Shown: positions 1 to 12,725, counted from the first letter of the stretch. The stretch: DNA of 64,000 bases from Pascua guehoae (GCA_001600415.1 BCJX01000019.1:441924-505923); one strand, 5' to 3'. A program made the numbers and translations. Notes: generated from the letters alone by a model not told the origin.

Positions 1-972
1 GGGGGGGGGGGTGGATGAAGAGAGTGCAAACGAGTATGCAAGGTTGGTTGGGAGGAGTGGGTGTGGTGGTGGTGGGTGTGTGTGGGTGTGGATGGATGGA
101 TGACTTTGGTCGGATGCAATGGGTGTAGGTGGGTCAGGCAAGGCAAGGACAGGACCCTGCAAAGAGGGAGGGGAGGGGAGGAGAGACACTACTAGAGTCT
201 GTCGCCTGTAAAGTGGGGACTGGGCAGTAGTACTGTAGCTTGCAGCATGCAGAGTAGCACAGTAGCAGCTTGCCTTGCCATGCAGCCAAACCAGCCAAAG
301 GGAACAAAGGGTAGCATCGGCCAGGGTAAACCAGACAGGACAGCAGCGGCTGGCGTCGGTTTGCTGCGGATGAGACGGATGGATCAAAAAACGCACAGAG
401 GCAGGCAGGCAGTCTACGGTGGGTGGTACCTTTTTGCTCGAGGCCCGCTGATGCAGGCGGCGGTGGGGGAAGCGACAACTGGAGCGAGAGAACAAGGGCA
501 GAGGGCCAGAGGGGGGGAGTGGGGGAGGGGAGAGTACGTCGTCTGTCATCTTTCCAACCTGCAGCGACCTGCGTGTTGTCACTTTTGGCCACTTCTGGGT
601 ATTCTGCTGGTGTGCATGCATGCATGCATGACCGGGGGGAGATCGGAAAAGAGTAGAGACGAGGGGCCACAGGCATAAAGGCACAAGACTGAACTGCAGC
701 AGTCAGGACTGCAGGCGAGGTTGGGGGGGGGGGGGTCAGGTCATGCGAGTGGCGTAAAAAAGCCATGGTCGGTGCCTGCCCTGTAACCCTACTTGCTGCA
801 CCCTCTCTCTCTCTGTCTGGTTTCTCCCTCTCTCCTTTCATCCCTCACCAACAAGTTTTCTGGTCCCTGAGCAGCATTAAATCTGCCAAAGTGGTCATGT
901 CATGGTCGACAAGAGAGGCACTGCCGCAAACTGCGGGGCAACCAGAAGGGTATGCGGGTGTGAGCGGGCAGA

Positions 973-1042
973 GCTTGCTTGTCGGCTGGCCGTTGGCTTG
1001 CTTGTCGGCTGGCCGTTGGCTTGCTTGCTTGCTTGCTTGCTT
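973..1042. repeat. Tandem 23-nt repeat followed by GCTT microsatellite
   Basis: Two perfect 23-nt copies lie back to back (973-995 and 996-1018) and run directly into about six GCTT units (1019-1042). The 23-mer itself begins with GCTTGCTT, so the tract probably grew by slippage. Confidence 0.85.
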
Positions 1043-1367
1043 ACTTGCCTGCTGGCTTGGCCTGATCTTGCTTGCGCGCTTGTGCATGTTGGTTGTTGCT
1101 TATCCGCATGCCCGCTTGTACGCTTGACCGCTTGACAGTGCCAAGTGTGTGCTTATGGGCCTGCTCGGGCTTGTCGTTTGGGGAATGGTGTTTAGCCTTG
1201 CCCGCCGCCATACATAGTACCCAGACGAGAGCCAGACAGACAAGTTAGAGCCAGAGACGTACGAACGAACGGGGCGGACGGGAGGGCTCGCGTCGGTCGG
1301 CTTTGTTGGTTTGTGCCTCGTTCGTTCAAGGCTTCGATCGGTAATGTCATGATGGGCCCGGGAGCAA

Positions 1368-1385
1368 GGGGGGGGGGGGGGGGGG
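1368..1385. repeat. Poly-G tract, 18 nt
   Basis: Uninterrupted run of 18 G. It is one of several long G or C homopolymers in the first 10 kb. Confidence 0.95.
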
Positions 1386-4300
1386 TGATGATCACGGCTG
1401 TTCCAAGCCGCCGCCAAACGCACCAACCAGCCCAAGCCCCTCTAGCGCCCAAGCGCCTCTACTCTACTAGCATGTTGCATGCAGCATGCAGCAGCGAAAC
1501 AGGAGGCATCAAGAGTGCATGCATGCATGTCCCTCATGACGATCCGATCCAATCCAAAGCCCGCCGTTGTCATGCCTCTTGGGCAACAAACGATCAAAAG
1601 CGATCAAGAGGTTATTTGCTCCAGCAAACTCTGTTGTGTCTGTTGACTGGGGCTCGTTTATCACCCCGCCCTCGGACCTTAATCTGGCCAGTCACCCCCG
1701 GCAAGCGCACCGAGGCGATGCCCGATGATGCCGCTGGTACCGTACCACACCCCCATACTTGTTGTGATGACGCAGGTGACGAAATGCACAGTCGCGTGCA
1801 CTTGTGGTGATAAACAACAAACTACATCATGCGAGCTTGGCAAACGGCAAAGCGGGGCAACGACGCACCGCGCACCGCTTTTGTCGGGGCTGCAGCTGCT
1901 TGCCTTTGGCCCCAGTTTCAAGCACAACATTCCCGCTTCGGCCCCATGGAGCGTGTGCGTCGAGAGCGACACCCAGATGTGCATGCATGTCTCTCTGCAG
2001 CTCTGCAGCGCTTCCCGCGTCTCAGCGTGCTGGAACACGGTCTGACCGCCGCTCAGTGCCCGCTGGCCGGCAGCCCCCACTCGATCTATCCAGCGAAAAG
2101 TCGCCGAAACGGGCCGGTACTGCCGGTGCTCAAACGGTGTGCTCTTGGACAGGGGCCCAAAGGCTTTGCAAGGCGCCACTAGGCCAAGACGCCGAACATT
2201 ACAGTTTCACCTCGTGCGGGCGGGGCGGCATCGGCGCATTTGATTGATCGTTGGTTGTTATTGTCAAAGCCAACCGCCGCCGCCTTCGCTGGATGCTCGG
2301 TGTGTATTCCGGATACTGAGGCGCGCGGGGAGAAGCCCGAGGGAGGGGTTGTGCGAGGGTCCATTACCACACATGCAACATGGCCCTTGGTGGAGCTCGC
2401 GCGCGGCCTGTCCCTGTCGCCACACAGTCATCATGTTGCATCACGCAGCCACAAGCCAACAGGGTGCGCAGGCTACTCGGGGCTGTGCAAGACTGGCGAT
2501 CCTTGGCGGCCAGTGGCGGCAGGCCAAAGTCTGACCGCCCCGGTGGCATGCATGACAAGTTGGCACGGCACTCATGCAACAAGAGGTTGGCACGCGAGCT
2601 TGTCGACTAGATCCGAATCAAGTTAAAACGAGTACACGAGCAGAAGCTAGCACACAGTCGCAGCGCACATTGTATAGCACAGCATTCCTGCCCGGGGAAT
2701 GCAAGTATGCAAGCACGCAAAGTGTGACAGTGCCGTCAACGTGGAGAGCAAAAAAAGAGGCGCCTCGCGCCAGACGGGCCCTCTTGTGACGGGTTTGCGC
2801 CACTGGCGCCGACCGCTCGCCGGGAATCTCGCGCCGCTTCTTATTTGCTCGCTTGTTGCGTGATGGGTGTCTTCTGGCCGTGTCTGGCTAGCCTTGGGCC
2901 CTTGGCTTGGCTCGCATGGCTCGGCTCCCCGCCGTGCGCGTCGTGCGTGCACTGACTGACAATTAATGTGGCAGAACACGGCGCATCCCATGGTACTCTG
3001 GTAACTCGAGGTCGCGGATCGCACCGCCTCACCTGCACCTGCCTGTCTGCTTTTCTAGTTTTGTGGCGTACCGGGGCGCATGGGTCGTTGCGGATCTTGC
3101 CGACGTCGTGGCGTCCACCTCTTTTTCCTCTCGTTTGCTCTCGGGCCTCTCGGTCTCGGCCCCGCCCTCTGCACCCCACATACTGTACTGTACTGTCAGG
3201 TGGTCAGGGCATAACACGACGCGGCCGGGAATACGCGGTAAATACAGGGCCACTGCGTTTCGCACCCCCGCGCAGAGCCATCCCTTGAGGCGATCACACC
3301 AAGAGCTCGTCACTCTTGAGACCAAAGGGTTCTCGCAACGAGGCGGCTGGAGACGGTCCATGTTGCTCGTTTCCTTTTTGTGTCTTGCAACAGTCGATGG
3401 GTTGTAAATGACTGCTTCCACTCGGCTAGGCTATTATTCCTCAGGGGCGGCATCTCATCTTCCCTGCTCTGCACATCAGGGAGGGGCCGGAGCCGAGCAC
3501 CAACGCTCCTCGGGAGGCGGCGCCCCCGCTGCCCACACTTGTGCTGGGTACGACAGGTTAGTGACCAAATGACGACCATGGCCAGTGGACAGTGCGAGCG
3601 AGCTGCGCCATGTCCGCCATGTCGGACCTGCACGGCGTGGCTGACGAGCTGGTGGGTGCTGGGTGCTGAGGTGCTGGCTGCTGCGGTGCTGGCTGCTGGA
3701 GCCAGGGAAACAATGACAAGCTCTGCAAGCCGCCATGACGTGACATTTCCCCAGTGGCTCTGCGCTTCGGCTACAGTATTGTCTCTGTTCACGTTCACGC
3801 TCCACGGACACTGCAGGGCATGCACGACAGCAAGCGAGCGCCCCGACGCTGCGCGCTGCAGCTGCTCCGAAGAGATGCGCTGCTTTTGCATCTTCTCAGG
3901 ACGGGGCGGTCATGCGGTCATCAGAAACGCGCAACCGAAGTGGCGGATGCCAAGCGATCTGGTTGATCGAGATTAAGCAGCAATCGCTTTTGTGCTCGGT
4001 GCACGAGCGCACGAGCGCTGCTAGCTGGCTCTTGCATGCGCTGTGCCGTGCAAAGTATGCTGCGATCGCCGCTGCGTGCTGCGTACTTGATTTTGGTAGC
4101 CCCACAGCAGCACCAGAGTTGCCCGCCGCACCCATCCGCATCCCCACAAGACCCAAAAATATCGCACTGTCTCGGCGCCGTGTCTCGGCGTCCCATCGCC
4201 ACACTGACACAATTTGATCTCATTTCAGCAATCCGCACCATCCATTGCACCGAGCACAAGCACGAGCACTTGCTCTATTGTGCACTCAGAGCCCGTGTTG

Positions 4301-5363
4301 GGGGGATCCGAGACGCCGAATGACACAGGACAGAAGAACGAGTATACCCGCTGCTGATCGCGGACACGGACGATCTGCCGCCGCGCCGCCCCCCGCCACA
4401 GGGCAGTAGCACTTTGCCCCATTCCCATTGGGCCATTTCCCATTCGCCAAACGCACGCATGGCAAACCAACGTCTGATACGTCTGATCAGCCAGTGTCGG
4501 ATGGCCAGTGGCCACTGTGTGATGCGCGGTCTGATGGCCGGCGGCGGCGGCGTCGCCATCCGTCAGATAGTCTACTCGCACGTCACGCCGATCCGCTGAT
4601 CCATTATTAATCCTTTGTGTTGATCCCCACACGGACCGGCGTGTGTACAGTAGTATGCATTCCACGCATGCTGGCAATTCCACACACACAGTGATCAGCA
4701 GCTGATCCCCACCCCCTTGCGGATCTCGGCCATTCCCCCCAACTCGCATGCATGCAGCTCCCCTCCCCCGCCCCGATCCCAGGCCCCAGGCCCGTGCGCG
4801 ACGCCAGGCTCATCGGCTCCGAACATGAACATGACCATGGGCATGTGATCGCGCACAGCACCACACGCAGCGTACCAGCATGTAAGCCAGGACGCAACGA
4901 GGCACCCGGCACCCGGTACGCGGCATGCGTGTGCGCATGCCAGATCTCGCCAGGTACGGCGGATTCGCTCGCCGGAAACCCACGGATCCCGCGGATCTGT
5001 GGGGCATGGCACAGTATCGCTGCAAGCATCGAGTCGACGGCGGCCAACATGGCACGCACGCGACGCACAACTGCGGGGCCATGGGACGATCCGTCCGTGT
5101 GCCCATTACGACCGACCGACACGACGCCCCAGTCGCTGGCCGCTTGGTGAAACGCCACTGCTGCGTGCTCGGCGCCAAGGCACCCGTCGCACGAGCCCAA
5201 GCACAATCACGACCACAAGAACAATCACACCATATGGCAAGTCGGCAAGTCTGCATGGCCGTTGCCTGTATCAAGACGCGTCGGCGATCGGCGAGACCGC
5301 CGCGCGCCCACGGCCTCCTCGCGTCGTTCTCGTCAAGCACGCGTATACTGTCCTGCCGTCCCG

Positions 5364-5391
5364 CCCGCAGCCCGCAGCCCGCAGCCCGCAG
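5364..5391. repeat. CCCGCAG x4 tandem repeat
   Basis: Four perfect head-to-tail copies of the 7-nt unit CCCGCAG. Confidence 0.9.
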
Positions 5392-6844
5392 CCAGCCAGC
5401 GTCGGCCAAAGCCTGGCCAGCCGGCCAGCTGGCCACGCCCACCTGCCCGCCAATTCGCCAACCCAACTCAACCTCCCTCGCACTCGCCAAACTCGCCGCT
5501 TCCACCAGCTCGGCACACACGGCACACGGCAGCTCGGCGGGTTAGTGCCCCAGTCGCCCGTCTGCCATGAGCCACACGCACGCGCGTATCGCGTATCGGG
5601 CGTGGGCGTATCGATAGCGCCCCACTAGCGCGTGTGCGAGTGGCGTAGCGGCGCCCGGTGGGCATCCCATAGCGACTATTCTTTTTCCCCTGGCCACCAC
5701 CTGGGCGACTTTTTTCCAAGATACTGCGTGTACATACAGCACGTCACCGTGGCGCCCTGATACTGCAGGGCGTGCATGTTCTTTTCCTAGCCTGTACGTT
5801 TGTTGATCTCTTCAGGCCCGTCCATGCGTTTTCACCTCGTTGGTCCTGATACTCGGGGACCTGAGCAGGTTTCACTGCCCATTCTTCGGCCCTAGCCCAG
5901 GGATGCGTGGATGGTGCAACTACCTGAAACGGGGTCGGCGTATAGGATACACGCACTGGACTACTTGCACCTGATCGCCCGAGTGTGCACACTGGGGTCG
6001 TGACGCAGACGCAGACACGTCTGGCAGGCAGTTACGGCCGCCACGCCACGCTCACCTTGGCGCGGCTCGCACGATACGGCCGCACGTCTGGGCACATGTC
6101 GAGGCAAAGGGAACGGCCGAGGGATTTCTTTGGGCGCATGTCGGGGCACTTCTTTCGGCGCGTGTCAGGTAAAGGGAACCTAGATGTGGCTGTGGATGAC
6201 GAATGTGTCGAATGTCGAATGTGTCGAATGTGCGAGTCGGTGCCCAGTGTACAAGACGCGCTTAGACGACCCAGACGACCCAGACGACTCTGACGCCCCA
6301 GACGAGTAGACGATGAGACGGGACTGGTGTGGAGAGTGTCGTCTCCTGTGCTGCGCGATTATTTTCCACCTGGCAGGGTCTGGACTGTTGCAGCCTCGGC
6401 GTTGGCCGTGTCGCCTGGCTCGTCGTTGCCGCCTGCCTCGTTGTCTTTGAGTTGCTCTTGTGCCCTCGCGCTGTACTTGCTAAGCAGTGAATTTATAAAA
6501 GTCTAATGCAGAACGTACCGCCACAATATGTGCCATGACCATGCCCCACACAACCCTTCCAGTATCAGACGCACGCATTCTCCGCGATATCCGCCACACG
6601 TACCGTGATTCGTTCCGCAACACGTGAGCCTACCACACACGCCTCCATGCTTGTTCAACATGCAACTATGTGTAACTGCGAGCAACTAGAGCACGCGCGA
6701 AGGCTGTTCCCCGGTGGTTACGTAGATGGCCGATGGCAAAGCTAGGGCAAAGTCTACCGACTCGCCTCTGTCCGCACATGGTGCCGAGACACTGGCGCTC
6801 CTTGTGCGACCCGACGGTGATTTTTGCCACTTTGGCGGGCCAAG

Positions 6845-7422
6845 ATGGCCGGGTATAAGCGCATAGTCATCAATGCCGCCCTGCCCAAACGAGAGCCGTT
6901 GGACGGCGGCGACAACGAGTACAACGAGTACAAACCCGACCCGCGTCTTATCGGCTACTACGAGGTCGGGGTGTAGTGTTCAGTTTCCTCTCCCGTCTCG
7001 CCGAGGGCACCACCCACCAAAGTACGCAGTCTTCCACCTTTGACCGGGCTTGGCGACGTCCCGCCGACGGACGCCATGTTCCAGACTTGGACATTCTATC
7101 CGTTTGTGCTCGCCCCACATCGCTTCCGCTCTGTGCTCGTGGGTCTCGAGGCGGCCGCTTTCCGCTGCATACCGAGCCCGACACTGAGAAATACGAGCGG
7201 GTACTTGAATCCAACAACACCTCGACTCGCTCACAAGAGCGATTGGCGACAGTCGGGCACTTTGCCCAGGTAATCGCAGTGGTGCTGGGCCACCTCGACC
7301 TCGACGACATGCCACGCGACGAGGTCGAAAAAGTCAAGTCGCGCCCGGTCCCAAAGACGGATAGGCGAGCACAAGGTGGCTACCCTCCGGAAACATATCA
7401 GCACCCCGATCAGGATGCGTGA
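6845..7422 (+). pseudogene. Weak coding trace, possible gene remnant
   Basis: Two neighbouring plus-strand stretches read like protein. The first starts with ATG at 6845 and gives 43 residues with a normal mix of charged and aliphatic residues (it ends GYYEVGV, stop at 6974-6976). The second, in the frame that closes at 7422, contains a convincing helix-like segment around 7180-7340 (ends ...DDMPRDEVEKVK). I cannot join them with a good splice pair, since the only nearby GT is not a consensus donor, and I recognise no family. A degraded gene or an unspliced fragment is the best reading; chance is possible. Confidence 0.25.
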
Positions 7423-7754
7423 CAATGTCGACGAGTGGCCGGATGAGCGCCGATGCCATCCAATCACCCTTACGCGTACTGCCAAGAGACACATTCCGAC
7501 GAGCGCATCGCGGCCACGGTCGCACATTTCTAGACGTACGACGAGTACCACGCGGGCCAGGGCCAGTGGCGGACGGACGATCGGGTCGTGGCACACGCGT
7601 GTCCAGTCAATTGCACGAGAATTAAGCGCAAGGAACATCTGGTTGTCCCCGTTGTCCATGCACGACTGGGCTTGTGTGCTATGGCGTTGCGTTGGAGCTG
7701 GGTCCTGGCCCCAAGATCGTGGCAGAGTGGCTCTTGGGCCGAGTGAATTGGGAA

Positions 7755-8090
7755 ATAGGGGGGGCACCGGTGGGAGTCGCGGTGGAAGTGGCAGGCGCAG
7801 GCGCAGTGGCAGTGAAAGTCGCAGGCGCAGTGGCAGAGGCAGTGGCATGGTGGCAATGGCCGGCCCAGATGGAACGAAAACAACTGCCACTGAGACGCTC
7901 GCCGCTGGTGCGCTCACTGCTGCTGCACTCGCTGGTGCACTCACCGGTGGTGCACTCGCTTCACTCACCGGTGGTGTGCTCACCGGCTCACCGCTGGTGC
8001 GCTCGCCGCTGGTGTGATCTCCGCGGGTGCGCTCTCCGCGGGTGCGCTCTCCGCGGGCGCGCTCGCCGCGGGTGCTGCTGTACTCTCCGC
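7755..8090. repeat. Cluster of short imperfect tandem repeats
   Basis: Three adjacent repeat types follow each other: a GGCAGGCGCAGT-like purine-rich repeat (about 7790-7860), a GCTGGTGCACTC-like repeat (about 7896-8010), and a 15-nt unit related to GGGTGCGCTCTCCGC (about 8021-8075). Because all have periods near multiples of 3, they create long but meaningless open frames on both strands. Confidence 0.75.
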
Positions 8091-9705
8091 ACCTGCTGCT
8101 GCGCCCTCGCGCCCACGCCTGTTGCTGCTGCGAGTGCTTGGCGGACGCTGGCCAGTGTCGCTGGTGGCAAGCCGAGTGCTGGGCCTGTGGGGCCTTCGAC
8201 TTGGTCCTCTGGCGTCGCACTGCCTTGAGCATAGTTGCAGATTGCGAGCGCTTCTGGCTCCTTGTTCTTGTGGGAGCACGAGGAATCAGCATGCCAGGTG
8301 CAACAATTGCACTTGCCAATCCTCTTCTTGTGCCCCGACTCAAGCATCCAGCAGTGCCTGTTGTTGGCTTCACAGTTGTTACTGTTATAGGACACGCTCT
8401 CAGCCGCGTCCCCAGCGACATGTTCATGAAGCGAATCCGCCGAGATGCCCTCTCGACGGTATTTAGGATACCTTTTGGGTATATGGATAGCGCGGCTTCG
8501 TGGTGCTATTACAGTTACATGGTACACGCGCGACCATGACTTGCACTTTGCCGGCCAAGGTGCGTATCGTGTGCAGCGCACGCGTCCAGCAGCATGGTAG
8601 AGCCGCAGCAGCCATGTTCCTGACCATGTCCATGTTCTGTCCCTGTTCCACACCCCTGGAAACACACGTTGGGCGCTGTGCGAGCCCAAAGCGGTGGCCC
8701 TTGGTACTGTGGTGGGTCGTCCTCAGGATTCTCTGTCAATTCTGAGTATTCTCTGTTGATTCTCAGTTCTGTGGCCGTCAGAAACGCTGCGACCCCCACT
8801 GCGTTGCGCCACGCCCATACCATGGGACTTGTACCATCTCGCAAGGGAGAAGGTCCGACGCTTTGGGTCCAGCATACCCGAGGCCACGCTAGAGGCAGGC
8901 GCAACCTTTCTGACGGCCACTATATTCTCCAGCCCCCCCCCCGTACTCGCAGACGCTTCCTATCCTGCCACCAGGCGTCTCGTCAGTGACCCCCAATGAC
9001 AGGTTAGTCGCCTGAAATCGCAGCACAGTATCCTGACCACGCCCCCACTTGCCCTACCACCCTACTGCCCATCAATCTGCCCATCGCACAGCGCACATCG
9101 CGGCGCAAATGCGCATCACACAGCGTCGCAGTGACGTCCTCCCCTGTGCGCCCCAAGACGGCAACACGGCGCGGATTTTCTGCAGTGGACAGGAGCAGGA
9201 GCTCACAGGTATGTACAGGGTGCTACCAGATGCCTGCCACAGGGAATCACAAGGGTCACTGTCGCGTCGAGATCTAGGGCCCGGCTTTCGCTCTGGGGCG
9301 ATCAGACCTGGAGCGAGATCTGTGCTCTGCGCATCCTGTGGCATGTGGCTGTGCATCATGGACATGTACATCCATCCGGCCAACATCCTGCGCATGCACA
9401 TCCTGCACATCCTCCATATCCATGCATCAACGCCCGCACGCCCTGCCCCACTCCCCTGACCGTCCAAGGAGTCCGGTACCTCCCGGCCCCCCTGGCCCCC
9501 CCAACCCACCGACCGACGTGCGGCTTTCGGCGCGCAACGCGCCATTGGTCCGCGATGACGGACACTGTCTCAGATGAGCCAACAAAGTGCCACCAACACT
9601 AACTGGAGCAGCGCGTCCACACGTCGACTCGGCACCAAGCGCAACCGCAACATTGGCACAAAGCTCTGAGGTCCACGCCCGACGGTTCCCCATTTGCCCG
9701 TTTCC

Positions 9706-9706
<1 letters not shown>

Positions 9707-9754
<48 letters not shown>
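9707..9754. repeat. Poly-C tract, 48 nt
   Basis: Uninterrupted run of 48 C. Its true length may differ, because long homopolymers are assembled unreliably. With the G run at 9978-10003 it forms a long complementary pair on the same strand. Confidence 0.95.
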
Positions 9755-9756
<2 letters not shown>

Positions 9757-9977
9757 TTCCGTACTCCCCATGCGCGGCGTCCCGAGGTGACGGACAGCCA
9801 CACCTCCAGCCACACGCCGCCACCGCCACACCGCCACACCGCCACGCCTTCAAGGAGAGTCGAGGGTTGGGTAGTCACCATGCCCTGCTAGGCGCCCAAT
9901 TGGACCCTGGGCCCTGAGTGAGGGTCGGGCAGCACGGAGCGCAGAGGGGGGGAGGTAAAAGGTCGCAACATGTCCAC

Positions 9978-10003
9978 GGGGGGGGGGGGGGGGGGGGGGG
10001 GGG
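9978..10003. repeat. Poly-G tract, 26 nt
   Basis: Uninterrupted run of 26 G, 223 nt downstream of the 48-nt C run and complementary to it. It is also a strong G-quadruplex candidate. Confidence 0.95.
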
Positions 10004-11405
10004 ATCTGGGGTGGGGGATCGGGGATCGGGGGTGTGTCTCCGACGGTCATGGTGGTGGACAACTGTGGTGGACTGGTGCAGTGTGGCAGCCTTGGCTCTT
10101 TGGAGAAAATAATTTATTTATTTATTTGATTATTTTTTTTGTTCTGCTCTCGATATCTTGTTTGGTATCCTTGTGGTCGTTGTCCTCTTGCATGATTTCC
10201 ACCACGGCCATCGTGCCCCCATGAGTCACGAGCCACGCCACGAGCCGCCTTGCGCGGCCTCCAAACCCCGAGGCCTCCAAACCCCGAGCCCCAACTGTGC
10301 CCAGCGTCATAATGAAGACGTGAGACACGGGGCACCAGGCATTTAATTCACCCTCCCCCGTGGCATTCACCATTCCGCCCATGTGGCGAGAGTAATGTCA
10401 CCCCGACAACCGTGTGCCGCCCGCAAATCTCGCAGTGGCGGGGTCATGGTCCACACAACCGGGCTTGACATGACGCCGCGCTGCGAGATTTACGGACACG
10501 GAAATCGTTGCCAGCCACATTCCGCGCGCACGCACATTCCACATTCCCCACCCGGGTTTCCACCCCCCCGGGGAAGTCGGCGCCGCCAGCCAGTCCGGTT
10601 GCACCGTTTGGTTGTTGCTGGTGCAATCGTGGGTGACGACTGGACGCCACGCCGAGCAGACGCCGGCATGTGTGGCACACGGGGACGTGTTTCGTGCCAT
10701 GTGCGGGGGGATGTGTTGATGTTTGATGGACGGCGTGTTGATGACGTTTCGGGCGCCGGGGGTTTGTCGGTATGGGCATCATGTTGGGCCGCACGTATGG
10801 GCCGCACCGCACGTACGCCATCTCATAGGCCAAGTGGCCGTGTGGGGTTCCCAGGCGGGTATTCTCTTAATCAACAGTCACCCGAGGGAGACGGCGTGTC
10901 CAGCCTGCGACATGGTTGGCGCCAGACGGTCATGTCCATCCTGGAGGCTGCTGGATGGCGCTGCAGGCGCCCCTGGCCACCTGCCCGGCAAGTCATGTAC
11001 ATCTTGGCATGACCCCGGACGTGCAGTGCTGATTACCGGTCGCCTTGGACTCGGAGTCGAGTCCAATCGCAGAGAGGAAACAAAGTTATCTTGGCTTGGT
11101 GTGCCCCGTGTTGACATCACATCCGGGCATTGTGCCTCCGGATTGTCCTAGATGTCGGGTATGTGTTTGTCGGTAAATAGGGCGGCCAGGTCCGCTTTGT
11201 GAACGAAATGGGGGTGCGGCGGATGCTCAGACTGGACATTGGACCTTTGGTGTAACCGTGGGGGGCAGTAAGCTGTGTAGTCGGCCTGCTGGCCAGATTC
11301 TGCACGCAATTGATGGCTCGACGGGTGGAAGAATAAGCTCAATGCCGAAGGCCCCGGCAAGCGCCTCGCAGTTAGATCATTCTTTGACCAGGCCACTATG
11401 GAGTA

Positions 11406-12602
11406 TTACAGGGAGGAGGACCGACGGGTTGAAGATTGTAGTTGAGAAGCATATGCAATGTTTGCCGTTTGTGAGCAATGGACGATTTGCGGGTCTGATG
11501 ACCGGCAACGCGTGTCCAATGTCCCACTGTCAAGCTCGTCGGGTAGAGGCAAAGCGCTTCTACTCATCTTTCCTGTCTCGGCTTCTCCATCTGCTCCCGT
11601 GTGACCTTGTTCTGCTACCGTTTTACTTTCGTCGTATGCTTCGACGCCCATGTTGCTGATCAGCACGCCACTGCCATAGGCGAGTTCCTCGAGGTGCGCG
11701 ATAAACTTGCCAATGTCAACATGCTAGTGGGCGTAAGTCAGTTGATTCAACGAACGCACTCACAATGATCTTGTAGTGCTGGCTGTTCAGGGCAAGGTGC
11801 ATGCCGAGATCCAAAATGCTGTGCTGAGCAGCAGTCAGTGACCCAAGCGTCTCAACGAGCCACTCACACGATCCCGCAAAGCTTGAGCAGCAGACAAAAG
11901 GGCCCTCACATGACGATTATGCACCTTGTGACCACCCCGTTCTGTCCCCTGGCCAGCTTCATTCACAAGGGTCCATCGCCCTTTTGCCATGGACTTCCAG
12001 GTGTGGCCTGGGAATGGTCCAGTGACGACGACACTCAAGAGTGACTTCTTAAAGGTGAAATGGACCTTGAGGCTGAGCTCTGGCAGTGGGTCTGGAATGA
12101 CAACTGTGTCAACATTGAGCCTGTATGGGATGGTGTCCATGACCTGGGCCATGCCATCCAGGACCCATTGTCCAGGTGTGCCAAGGTTGCCGGGATCCCC
12201 AGCTTCCACAGAGCGGTGATCGTTCTAATCGATAACCTTGGGTTCAGAGACAAAGACTCTGCCAAACCACCGGCTCCGTTCAGGGAGCAACATGAGCTCT
12301 GGCATCCCAAATCGGGTGAAGGCCGCATCCCGCCTGGTGCGAGGGCCACTGGCAGACATGATAAAGACGGGCCCACCATCGCCGCATGTTGGGAAGTCCT
12401 TTTTGATTGCCCGTTTGGCAGCGGATTTTTTGCTGAGCAGTTTTTTCAAAGTTAGTTGAAGCTGAGGGAAATCGGGGCAGCGGGTTGTACCCTGTCGCGA
12501 AGAAAGGAGTGCGGGTACAGCAAATTGGAAGCACGCTTTGCACATGTCGAGAACAAGGTGCACGTATGTGATCCTGCAACGGCAACTGGTTGTGCAGCAC
12601 AA
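11406..12602 (-). CDS. Spliced gene-like locus of unknown function
   Basis: I do not recognise the family. Protein-like segments run in order down the minus strand. The first (about 12480-12228) is basic and contains CGDGGPVFIMSASGPRTRR. The second (about 12200-11920) is rich in beta-strand-like hydrophobic stretches such as LSLKVHFTFKKSLLSVVV. The third is a helical segment, HSILDLGMHLALNS, beginning at 11822. The fourth (11726 downward) contains FIAHLEELAYGSGVLISNMG. Two introns are well supported: about 11870-11823, and one starting GTGAGTGC at about 11762 and ending CCCACTAG at about 11727. Both join in phase 0. A TAG at 12227-12225 interrupts the frame; it would be removed by an intron with a poor donor (GTTATC) ending near 12150, or it is a nonsense change. 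Start and end are uncertain, and an exon beginning MFELTLFPTG may lie just upstream (about 12650). It may be a live lineage-specific gene or a recent pseudogene. Confidence 0.45.
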
Positions 12603-12676
12603 AGCCAGTGGGGAACAAAGTCAGTTCAAACATTGTATTGTTTACAACGCCAGTCCAATGTTGTTGTTTACAAACG

Positions 12677-12725
12677 CAGTTCAATCATTTATTGTTACCA
12701 AACCCCAGTTCAATCATTTATTGTT
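12677..12725. repeat. 20-nt direct repeat, two copies
   Basis: The sequence CAGTTCAATCATTTATTGTT occurs at 12677-12696 and again at 12706-12725, a 29-nt period. It is AT-rich against the GC-rich background. Confidence 0.9.

Larger units (their letters stand above)
1..6844. other. Gene-poor left end, no supportable gene
   Basis: Open frames in this stretch occur on both strands at once, are low in acidic and aliphatic residues, and carry no recognisable domain or consistent splice structure, so I call none of them genes. What can be seen is compositional: G runs at 1-11, 723-735 and 1368-1385, a 23-nt direct repeat followed by a GCTT microsatellite near 1 kb, a CCCGCAG repeat at 5.36 kb, and many copies of the palindrome TGCATGCA (for example near 614, 1516, 1980 and 4745). 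The contrast with the dense block after 13.5 kb is strong. It could be subtelomeric or heterochromatic sequence, but no telomere array is visible. Confidence 0.6.
8091..11405. other. Gene-free stretch with homopolymers
   Basis: No coding frame here is supported by splice structure, motif or composition. The notable content is a 48-nt C run and a 26-nt G run 223 nt apart, described separately, and a short AT-rich island at about 10105-10160. The minus-strand frame at 11148-11396 may be an old 3' continuation of the locus at 11.4-12.6 kb, because it is in the same frame after a single TAA, but I could not establish splicing. Confidence 0.5.

Noticed and set aside
7231..8427. 398-codon minus-strand ORF with repeated RGERTRGE and LPLRLRL patterns
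   Set aside because: Product of tandem repeats with periods in multiples of three, not a conserved protein.
9427..9881. Poly-Gly and poly-Pro ORFs
   Set aside because: Direct translations of the 48-nt C tract.
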